Positions 32,539 to 38,072 of a stretch of DNA of 38,072 nucleotides are shown one piece after another; the stretch's first letter is position 1; each line of letters starts with the position of its first letter. Below the pieces are notes generated by a model, which worked only from the letters and a program-made list of their open reading frames with translations, was not told where the DNA came from and searched no databases. The stretch comes from JAWVZS01 sp964507825. GTDB lineage: Archaea > Thermoproteota > Nitrososphaeria > Nitrososphaerales > Nitrosopumilaceae. The stretch covers positions 1 to 38,072 of the forward strand of contig CAZDQM010000057.1 in assembly GCA_964507825.1 (NCBI GenBank), in the 5' to 3' direction. A program made the position numbers and the translations under genes.

Positions 32539-34128
32539 ATGTCTGGTGTAGATAATATTGGAAGGGGCACGTGGATAGACAAGCTAGCCCACGAGATGGT
32601 TCAACGGGAGATGACTCTGGGAAGAAGCCTTGATCTGTTGAGGGTGGAAAGCGGTCTTGGGGCCTCTGGGATTCCGCACATTGGAAGCCTCGGAGATGCA
32701 GTAAGGGCGTTTGGAGTAAAGATGGCCCTAGAGGACATGGGTTACAAGTCAGAACTTGTCGCATACTCGGACGACCTAGACGGGTTGAGAAAGATTCCAG
32801 AGGGGTTCCCAGGATCCCTAGAAGAGCACATTGCAAGACCGGTTTCAATGATTCCAGACCCATACGATTGCCATGACTCCTATGGAATGCATATGAGTAG
32901 CCTGCTCTTAGAGGGGCTAGATGAGATCGGGATCAAGTACAGCTTTCAAAGGGCGCTTGATGCATACAAGGGCGGAATGTTCAAGGATCAGATTCACAAA
33001 ATCCTGTCCAATGGTAGCAGGATCGGCGGACAGATCGCGAGCATGGTGGGGCAGGAAAAGTACCAAAAGTACCTTCCGTATTATCCCGTATGCGCCAACT
33101 GTGGACGTCTATACACCACCGAATCCCACGAATACATAAAGGATGAAATGACGGTGTCGTATCAGTGCCGCGACGTCAAGATAGGCTCTAAAATCGTCGA
33201 GGGTTGCGGTCACCGAGGCGAGGCAGATATTGCAAGTGAGCCCGGCAAGCTTGCCTGGAAGGTAGAGTTTGCCGCAAGATGGAGCGCGTTTGACATCAGG
33301 TTCGAGGCATATGGGAAGGATATCATGGACTCTGTAAAGATAAACGACTGGGTGGCAGACGAGATTCTAAAATTCCCCCACCCGCACCATACAAGGTACG
33401 AGATGTTCTTAGACAAGGGCGGGAAAAAGATATCCAAGTCGCTAGGCAACGTTGTAACCACACAAAAGTGGTTCAAGTACGGCTCGCCAAAATCCATACT
33501 GCTCCTGCTCTACAAGAGGATCACCGGCGCAAGAGAGCTTGGATTTGACGACATCCCGTCCCTAATGGATGAGTATAATGAATTAGAGGGGATCTATTTT
33601 GGACGCGTCAAGATCGACAACCAGGCAAGGCTGGCAAGATTACGCGGGTTATACGAATATGTAAACCTGCTAACCCCTCCAAAAGTAGCAGGGCCCCACG
33701 TAAGCTACAGGCTACTCATAGAGCTGTCAAGAATCTTCAAGGAGGATAGGATTAGCAGGGTCACAAAAAAGCTGATTGATTACGGCATGATAAAGGTAGA
33801 TGACGGGCGCATCGCGGGCCTGATCGAACTTGCCGGAAACTATGCCGATGACTTTGGTGCCGAAGAGTCGTTGCAGATCAGCATGGACGGTCCGTTAAGG
33901 GCCGCGCTAGGTGAATTAAGCACGGTACTAGCAGGGGATGAGGAACCAGAAGACGTTCAAAACTCAGTATACCATGCGGCAAAACGAAACGGCGTCCCAC
34001 CACGCGACCTTTTCAAGGCGCTGTACCAGTTGATTCTTGGGACAGATAGAGGGCCAAAAATTGGCCCATTTATACTCGACATTGGGCGCCAGAAGGTAGG
34101 ACGTATAATCAAGGCGAGTCTAGTATAA
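32539..34128 (+). CDS. lysS: Lysyl-tRNA synthetase, class I
   Basis: 529 residues. It attaches lysine to tRNA-Lys using the class I Rossmann fold, a form found mainly in archaea. The HIGH-type motif is HIGS at 47-50 and the KMSKS-type motif is KKISKS near 297-302. Cysteine pairs CANCGRLYTTESH and CRDVK...CGH form a zinc-binding insert near 187-230. The C-terminal half is the helical anticodon-binding cage, ending GPFILDIGRQKVGRIIKAS as in the family. It is translated right after elp3, and a small membrane protein gene follows after two bases. Confidence 0.96.
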   Translation: MSGVDNIGRGTWIDKLAHEMVQREMTLGRSLDLLRVESGLGASGIPHIGSLGDAVRAFGVKMALEDMGYKSELVAYSDDLDGLRKIPEGFPGSLEEHIARPVSMIPDPYDCHDSYGMHMSSLLLEGLDEIGIKYSFQRALDAYKGGMFKDQIHKILSNGSRIGGQIASMVGQEKYQKYLPYYPVCANCGRLYTTESHEYIKDEMTVSYQCRDVKIGSKIVEGCGHRGEADIASEPGKLAWKVEFAARWSAFDIRFEAYGKDIMDSVKINDWVADEILKFPHPHHTRYEMFLDKGGKKISKSLGNVVTTQKWFKYGSPKSILLLLYKRITGARELGFDDIPSLMDEYNELEGIYFGRVKIDNQARLARLRGLYEYVNLLTPPKVAGPHVSYRLLIELSRIFKEDRISRVTKKLIDYGMIKVDDGRIAGLIELAGNYADDFGAEESLQISMDGPLRAALGELSTVLAGDEEPEDVQNSVYHAAKRNGVPPRDLFKALYQLILGTDRGPKIGPFILDIGRQKVGRIIKASLV

Positions 34129-34130
34129 CC

Positions 34131-34331
34131 ATGGCGCACAACCAGCATAACCAGTCAAAGAGGAGTGGTGGATTCTTTTTGATATTATTAGGGGCGCTGA
34201 TCTTCATTACTGCCCCGATCTACCTGCAGGACAACCCCGAACTAGGCATCGCGGCCATAACACTCGGCTTTATAGTGGGAGGGATAGGGTTTTACGTTAA
34301 ATTCATCAAGAATAGGGCAAGGAGGAGATAG
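34131..34331 (+). CDS. Small membrane protein, two helices
   Basis: 66 residues starting two bases after the LysRS stop. A basic, polar N terminus (MAHNQHNQSKRSG) precedes two hydrophobic helices (FFLILLGALIFITAPIYL and IAAITLGFIVGGIGFYVKF), and it ends KNRARRR. Both ends are expected inside the cell. Family not recognised. Tight spacing ties it to lysS and to the coiled-coil gene four bases downstream. Confidence 0.75.
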   Translation: MAHNQHNQSKRSGGFFLILLGALIFITAPIYLQDNPELGIAAITLGFIVGGIGFYVKFIKNRARRR

Positions 34332-34335
34332 TAGT

Positions 34336-35070
34336 TTGGGATTGTTTGGAAAAAAGAGGCGCAAGGATGAAGAGAATACCGACGCGTCAAAACGAGACGA
34401 TCTCAGCTACAGGCTTGTGGAGATAGAGGGCCAGATTGCAACGAAAAAGCACGAGCTCGAGACCCTGACATTAAAGCTGGACCAGGTCAAAAAAGAGTAC
34501 GACTCGGCCGTTTCAGATCTCATGTCCATAAAGAAAGAGGCCAACGAGGAAAAAAACCACATTGTTTCACTAGAGAGGCAACAAAAGATATCCAAGGAAA
34601 AGATACTAGATCTGGAGAAAAAATACGAGCAGGAACGAGCCAAGCTGCAAGATGTTGCAAAGACAAGAATGCAGCTAGAACAGATCAGGAAGGATACGGA
34701 GCACAGCCGCGAGGAATACAATGACATACAACAGAATATTTCAGATGCCAGGAATAAGCTAAATGAGATCAGCGTCAGGAGAATAGAAGTAGAGGATCAA
34801 TACCAAGAGATTCTAGAAAAAATCGACGGCGTGGGCGCAAAGGTAACAGAGACCACAGGGGAAAAGCCAGTCAGGGCAGCGGCGAAAAGCCAGTCCCATA
34901 TGGCAGGCGAGCCAAAAAATGTAATAGAGGCGGCAAGCGCGGTGGTGGCATCGATGAAGTCAAAGCTGAGCATGGCACAAAAGGAGCTCGATACCGTCAG
35001 GGGGTTGCTCGAAAAGGAGAGAGAAGCGCATGGAAGAACGAGGCAAGAGTTAGAAAGGCTGAAAAAATAG
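34336..35070 (+). CDS. Coiled-coil protein
   Basis: 244 residues from the TTG at 34336 (GLFGKKRRKDEEN). Residues about 22-165 are an almost unbroken heptad-rich coiled coil (for example KHELETLTLKLDQVKKEYDS). A short Ala/Ser linker near 175-195 is followed by a second coil to the C terminus (ASMKSKLSMAQKELDTVRGL). No catalytic motif, signal or membrane segment is visible. The basic GLFGKKRRK start could bind membrane or nucleic acid. It is the last gene of the elp3-lysS run, and its stop abuts the next gene on the other strand. Confidence 0.75.
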   Translation: MGLFGKKRRKDEENTDASKRDDLSYRLVEIEGQIATKKHELETLTLKLDQVKKEYDSAVSDLMSIKKEANEEKNHIVSLERQQKISKEKILDLEKKYEQERAKLQDVAKTRMQLEQIRKDTEHSREEYNDIQQNISDARNKLNEISVRRIEVEDQYQEILEKIDGVGAKVTETTGEKPVRAAAKSQSHMAGEPKNVIEAASAVVASMKSKLSMAQKELDTVRGLLEKEREAHGRTRQELERLKK

Positions 35071-35505
35071 CTAGAAAAGTTTTTTTCTCCACGTCTTGCG
35101 GATTTGCTCCTCGGAGAGTCCTAGGTCATATAATGGCGACGTGACCTCTGCTACCGTGTCAACTGAGACCAATACGATGCCAGAGATTCTGCTTTTGATG
35201 CCCAGATCACGATAAAAGGAGAGTATTTTTTTGTACAGGACGCCCTTGTCCAAAATACTCCCTGTTCCGCGGAACCGGTACCCTTTACGCGACAACGGAT
35301 CGACGACGTTAATCTCCAGCCTAGGATTAGACCTGAGATTCGATATGGTTCGTGGGGAGCGTATGTTTGCAAAGACTAGGTGATTCCTGTCCCAGACGAA
35401 GATTGTGCCCTTTGGAGATACGTTGGGCGCGCAATCCTGATCAACGGTTGCAACATATCCCAGCCTCTGCCTTGAAAGAAAATCACGTATCTGCTCGTCA
35501 AGCAT
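35071..35505 (-). CDS. Pyridoxamine 5'-phosphate oxidase-like split-barrel flavoprotein
   Basis: 144 residues. The split-barrel start IRDFLSRQRLGYVATVDQD is followed by PNVSPKGTIFVWDRNHLVFA, RSPRTISNLRSNPRLEINVV and KGYRFRGTGSI, the usual order for FMN- or F420-binding members of the PNPOx-like clan. The substrate is unknown. As cofGH are in the same genome, F420 rather than FMN is a possible cofactor, but the sequence does not decide. TATA-like CTTATTTG lies 26 bases before the ATG at 35505. Confidence 0.85.
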   Translation of the reverse strand: MLDEQIRDFLSRQRLGYVATVDQDCAPNVSPKGTIFVWDRNHLVFANIRSPRTISNLRSNPRLEINVVDPLSRKGYRFRGTGSILDKGVLYKKILSFYRDLGIKSRISGIVLVSVDTVAEVTSPLYDLGLSEEQIRKTWRKKLF

Positions 35506-35535
35506 GGCAGGTGTTGGCGACCATAGTCAAATAAG

Positions 35536-35634
35536 TTATCGCATGATCTCTGCAATTATATCGTAAAAAAAGTAAAGGCCTATACCCCCACCAATGATCG
35601 AGACCCAAGCGGCAACTGTCCTTGCTTTTTCCAC
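35536..35634 (-). CDS. 32-residue single-helix membrane microprotein
   Basis: From a GTG at 35634 the frame reads MEKARTVAAWVSIIGGGIGL followed by YFFYDIIAEIMR. One hydrophobic helix with a Gly-rich centre fills the molecule, with a positive N terminus. An in-frame TAA stands a few codons upstream, so the GTG is the natural start. TTCAATAAC, centred about 25 bases before it, can serve as TATA box. No family is recognised. Confidence 0.5.
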   Translation of the reverse strand: MEKARTVAAWVSIIGGGIGLYFFYDIIAEIMR

Positions 35635-35672
35635 ACGGATTTTTTTTGACAGGTGTTATTGAATGTACTCGT

Positions 35673-35780
35673 TTACCTGCAAGGATCGTGCTTTTTGCCA
35701 ATATGCCTTGCCAGCTCGATCACATCATCGCCAAAATCCATGCCGCAAAACTGGCACTTGAAGCGAAGCTTTCTAGACAC
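35673..35780 (-). CDS. 35-residue C2H2 zinc-finger microprotein
   Basis: From the GTG at 35780 the frame reads MSRKLRFKCQFCGMDFGDDV and then IELARHIGKKHDPCR. CQFC and HIGKKH form one C2H2 zinc finger with the classical 12-14 residue spacing, and the flanks are basic. A TATA-like AATTTATTAG (35802-35811) is centred 26 bases upstream. Single-finger proteins of this size occur in archaea, usually uncharacterised; DNA or protein binding is inference. Confidence 0.65.
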   Translation of the reverse strand: MSRKLRFKCQFCGMDFGDDVIELARHIGKKHDPCR

Positions 35781-35816
35781 CGATATAATTATTCATAATG
35801 ACTAATAAATTTTGAA

Positions 35817-35990
35817 TCATCCGTAAATTATACAGCTCTCGCACTCACAGCTGGGAATCTTTCCCACCTTTGCAAAACAGTTTTTATGCTGTCCGGCTTG
35901 GCACTGGACACATATTTCATCAATATTGCCGATCTCCGTATACTTTTTTGACTGGTCAAATCCAAAACCGCCGTCCTGTGGGCCTACCAT
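35817..35990 (-). CDS. 57-residue cysteine-rich microprotein
   Basis: From the ATG at 35990: MVGPQDGGFGFDQSKKYTEI, then a compact region with CVQC, HKNC and CECESC, six cysteines and a histidine. This could hold one or two metals, such as a zinc cluster or iron-sulphur centre. TATA-like AAAATATT (36010-36017) lies about 24 bases upstream. No family is recognised. Confidence 0.65.
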   Translation of the reverse strand: MVGPQDGGFGFDQSKKYTEIGNIDEICVQCQAGQHKNCFAKVGKIPSCECESCIIYG

Positions 35991-36047
35991 GTTAATATTG
36001 GAACTAGGTAATATTTTACTTCACCGGGTGGGCCCATATCGAGCCGG

Positions 36048-36179
36048 TTAATCACGTTTTTCCGAGTCGCCATCCCACATGTGCATGTTTCCGCGTATCA
36101 TAAACGAGCCGACGATTACTGCTACAATCCCAGCCACAAGAGCCAGAAAAACTCGTCCAATCCACCGGATACCAGCCAA
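36048..36179 (-). CDS. 43-residue single-helix membrane microprotein
   Basis: From the TTG at 36179: MAGIRWIGRVFLALVAGIVA followed by VIVGSFMIRG and an acidic, polar tail with NMHMWDGDSEKRD. One membrane helix spans about residues 8-28. TATA-like TTTAATTA (36202-36209) is centred 26 bases before the TTG. The Met/His-rich tail could bind a metal such as copper, but this is speculative. Confidence 0.55.
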   Translation of the reverse strand: MAGIRWIGRVFLALVAGIVAVIVGSFMIRGNMHMWDGDSEKRD

Positions 36180-36295
36180 CAGCGATGTATGAACACGGTA
36201 GTAATTAAAGTCTAAAAATCATCAATTCACACAGATATAAAATAATCAAGTCGTTTGGAATCATCTGCCGGATAATCATCATGGACTAATCATGA

Positions 36296-36303
36296 TTTAA
36301 TAA
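36296..36303 (+). promoter_or_regulatory. TATA box with adjacent palindrome for the 106-residue gene
   Basis: TTTAATAA is centred 27 bases before the ATG at 36326. The 10-base palindrome AATCATGATT overlaps its upstream edge, placed where a regulator could block or help TFB binding. Confidence 0.5.
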
Positions 36304-36325
36304 CAAAGCAGTACAAGTACATGAC

Positions 36326-36646
36326 ATGACGGTAATTGTCACAAGGATGCCCGGGGGGATCGCCCAGATGTTCACTCCAGAGACAGGTAAAATCACGTAC
36401 AAGTGCAAGGGCGAGACTACATACATGGAGATCGAGGCGTTTGGTGGAATCGTGAAATTCAACCAGAGGGGCTCAAAGGCAATAGTGGCAGGATCGGTTA
36501 CAGAACTGCAAGATTGCAGGGTAATCAAACAGGGCGAGGACGAATATGCCGAGGCAAAAAGACATGCGATAGAGGCGTCGATTGCATTCAAGGAAGATCA
36601 GGTTGCGCAATTGCAAGATAGGATCAGGGATCTCAGAAACACCTAG
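36326..36646 (+). CDS. Uncharacterised 106-residue protein
   Basis: The N-terminal 70 residues are mainly beta (VIVTRMPGGIAQMFTPETGK, ITYKCKGETTYMEIEAFGG, KAIVAGSVTELQDCRVI). The last 35 residues are a charged helix, probably a coiled coil (AFKEDQVAQLQDRIRDLRN). No signal or membrane segment is seen. I do not recognise the family. The well-placed TATA box and ATG, with a tail-to-tail methyltransferase neighbour, support a real gene. Confidence 0.7.
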   Translation: MTVIVTRMPGGIAQMFTPETGKITYKCKGETTYMEIEAFGGIVKFNQRGSKAIVAGSVTELQDCRVIKQGEDEYAEAKRHAIEASIAFKEDQVAQLQDRIRDLRNT

Positions 36647-37479
36647 GACGGCTTTTGACAGGAGATCATCAGGTAATCAATTATTCCCTTCTCAGAGACG
36701 CGCCTCATCTTCCTGATCGAGTTGTACAAAATTCTTTCAATATATGCAGGATATGATTGCAGGATCTTTTTTTGAATTTCCCTCCGATTGCGCTCGTAAT
36801 AATCTGCCAGTGGGACATAAACCAAGGAGCCGATTCTATCAACCACATCAATCTCAAATCCGGACTCCCTGATGGACGACAGAATATAGTCCTCCGAATA
36901 ATGTTCTGAGGACCAGGTAAAGGAGAGCAGTCCCAATCCGGTCAGATGATCCGTAGCTTGTCTAGTCATGACAGGTATGGCAATGGCAAGATATCCGTTG
37001 TCTTTGAGGGATCGAAATGACTCTGAAAGAAAATTTGATATTGGTTTAAAGTGCTGCGCGGATTCAAGGACCAAGATTCGATCTAATACAGAGTCCTTGA
37101 ACGGAAGTGTCGTAGCAGTGCAGTTAATGCCAGAATTTTTTGCTTCAGAGTCCGCTAGTTGGTTATGGTTTATGTTCAATGAAATAATATCAATTGGATT
37201 ATGCTCTGACTTCCACTGGAGGGCCGGCGACCCGTAACCACTGCCAACATCCAGTACAGTCTGATTATTGGCTAATCGTCCAAGTCTTCCAAGCATGCTG
37301 CAAAGACTTTGTTGTGCCAAGAGCGGGGAGTCTACACCGTCCCAGTATCCAAAGTTGAGCATGTTTCCCCCCGTTGCTAGGCGCATCACATCGGATAACG
37401 AGTCGTATAACCTGACTACGTCCCTTTCGTTGCGGCGAAACGTCCACAAAATGATGTCCAATGGGTTAATTTTTTTCAA
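36643..37479 (-). CDS. SAM-dependent methyltransferase, class I
   Basis: 278 residues. Motif I is QTVLDVGSGYGSPALQW (about 93-109), motif II is IDIISLNINHNQL, the post-II acidic region is CTATTLPFKDSVLDRILVLES, and motif III is FRSLKDNGYLAIAIPV. The set resembles UbiE/sterol-type small-molecule methyltransferases; NMLNFGYWDG near residue 40 is a feature of lipid or quinone-type members. The acceptor is unknown. TTG at 37479 is the start, with CATTATAAG about 26 bases upstream. Confidence 0.82.
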   Translation of the reverse strand: MKKINPLDIILWTFRRNERDVVRLYDSLSDVMRLATGGNMLNFGYWDGVDSPLLAQQSLCSMLGRLGRLANNQTVLDVGSGYGSPALQWKSEHNPIDIISLNINHNQLADSEAKNSGINCTATTLPFKDSVLDRILVLESAQHFKPISNFLSESFRSLKDNGYLAIAIPVMTRQATDHLTGLGLLSFTWSSEHYSEDYILSSIRESGFEIDVVDRIGSLVYVPLADYYERNRREIQKKILQSYPAYIERILYNSIRKMRRVSEKGIIDYLMISCQKPS

Positions 37480-37619
37480 GATTATAATGGCATCTTTCCA
37501 CTTATAATGAATTGTCGTATCCGGTACAGGTAGATTACCATATTGGTCGGTTCACCTAGGCCCAATTCCTTGGATTGCATCAGAGGCGTTGTTTTCAGAT
37601 AGAGGTGCAAGCGTAATCC

Positions 37620-37627
37620 AAATTAAG
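37620..37627 (+). promoter_or_regulatory. TATA box of tRNA-Arg
   Basis: AAATTAAG is centred 26 bases before the first base of the tRNA, the same spacing as for tRNA-Pro. Confidence 0.55.
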
Positions 37628-37648
37628 CCTAATCCACCCAAGATATTT

Positions 37649-37723
37649 GGACTCGTTGCATAGCATGGATAGTGCGAACGCTTGCGGAGCGTTAGGTCGC
37701 CGGTTCGAATCCGGTCGGGTCCG
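37649..37723 (+). tRNA. tRNA-Arg (anticodon GCG)
   Basis: The acceptor stem GGACTCG pairs with CGGGTCC, with one G-T pair. The anticodon stem AACGC/GCGTT encloses TTGCGGA, giving anticodon GCG for CGC/CGT codons. The T arm is GCCGG-TTCGAAT-CCGGT, with one G-T pair. The discriminator base is G and no CCA is encoded, unlike tRNA-Pro in this window. No intron. Confidence 0.93.
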
Positions 37724-37724
37724 C

Positions 37725-38030
37725 TCATACTGTCTGTTCGGACCCTGTCTTGTTTGCCTCTATTACGACCCTGCCGTCGGACAGCGCGGCCATAAACCGC
37801 CATCCATCTGACAGGCATCGTTCTATGTCGCCGCATGCAATAACACGCTGCTTGCCGCGCCGCCGTTGCTGTTGAACCGGCCCATCTTGCCGGGGTTCAT
37901 CATGTTCTGGAACACCTCTAGCATATAGCGACGCTCGTAAATTCATGTACAATTTATTCCTGTACGCGCCGCTAAACTTGTCACCAACCCTACAAATTTC
38001 ATCAGGAATAGTACAAGCTGCATACAACAT
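37725..38030 (-). CDS. Uncharacterised 101-residue protein abutting tRNA-Arg, integrase-tail-like C terminus
   Basis: The ATG at 38030 has TATA-like TTTTAATCG about 27 bases upstream, and an in-frame stop lies immediately before it. The C-terminal half, KQRVIACGDIERCLSDGWRF then MAALSDGRVVIEA, recalls the short GW.fvA.L..Grvvi tail found after the catalytic domain of some archaeal tyrosine recombinases. No catalytic Tyr/Arg motifs are visible, so it could be an integrase remnant or an unrelated small protein. The stop codon lies two bases from the 3' end of tRNA-Arg, a common integration site. Confidence 0.45.
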   Translation of the reverse strand: MLYAACTIPDEICRVGDKFSGAYRNKLYMNLRASLYARGVPEHDEPRQDGPVQQQRRRGKQRVIACGDIERCLSDGWRFMAALSDGRVVIEANKTGSEQTV

Positions 38031-38072
38031 CTAATTTTTGCAACAATATAATCGATTAAAACATGCGGCACA

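Noticed and set aside
37552..37836. Minus-strand frame of 94 residues across tRNA-Arg
   Set aside because: It is antisense to a clear tRNA and the DRIRTGDLTLRKRS stretch is the tRNA read backwards, a well-known false gene.
37780..37970. Alternative minus-strand frame reading EVFQNMMNPGKMGRF
   Set aside because: It has no start or TATA box of its own and competes with the 101-residue frame that has both; a frameshift cannot be shown.
1..38072. CRISPR arrays, rRNA genes, complete insertion sequences, toxin-antitoxin pairs
   Set aside because: No regularly spaced short repeats, rRNA signatures, full transposase genes with terminal repeats, or recognisable toxin-antitoxin pairs were seen.

Overview
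The window is archaeal chromosome, most likely from an ammonia-oxidising thaumarchaeon (Nitrososphaerota, Nitrosopumilales/Cenarchaeum-like). The indicators are a two-repeat TATA-binding protein, Tsr3, archaeal Elp3, class I lysyl-tRNA synthetase, type II methionine aminopeptidase, Sec61-beta, PAC2, DUF2070 and DUF1512 proteins, and the F420 precursor genes cofG and cofH. Genus and species cannot be fixed from the sequence alone. Most genes have an archaeal TATA box about 26 bases before the start codon, so leaderless transcripts seem to be the rule. TTG and GTG starts are common.

Left part (1-9.9 kb): a probable transposase tail at the edge, then Sec61-beta and a DUF2070 membrane protein. 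Next come a winged-helix/PD-(D/E)xK nuclease-like protein, a membrane-anchored family 5 solute-binding protein whose motif order looks permuted, and Tsr3. A 1109-residue secreted protein follows, with one lamin-tail domain and seven to eight Ig-like repeats, then a small membrane/zinc-ribbon protein.

Middle (10-21 kb): a complete branched-chain amino acid type ABC importer (livG-F-H-M-K) on the minus strand, TBP, DUF1512 with a tiny overlapping zinc-ribbon gene, Map, tRNA-Pro(UGG), a free-standing tRNA-binding OB-fold protein, an SRPBCC protein paired with a membrane glycosyltransferase, and an HtrA protease behind a 536-base non-coding stretch with palindromes.

Right part (21.9-38 kb): cofG-cofH followed directly by a TldE/PmbA-like protein that lacks the metalloprotease motif; a Ca2+/cation antiporter; a small winged-helix protein; PAC2; PurM; a CPA2 antiporter; Elp3; class I LysRS followed by a two-helix membrane protein and a coiled-coil protein; an FMN-binding split-barrel protein; four very small genes (32-57 residues), each with its own TATA box; an uncharacterised 106-residue protein; a methyltransferase; and tRNA-Arg(GCG) with a small antiparallel gene against its 3' end.

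The most unusual structural signal is an 84-bp dispersed repeat (77 of 84 bases identical, with a 45-base perfect core). It occurs twice, 18 kb apart on opposite strands. In both places it sits 10-20 bases upstream of the TATA box of the next gene, in the same orientation relative to that gene, and can be drawn as a three-stem fold. No CRISPR array, rRNA or complete insertion sequence was seen.
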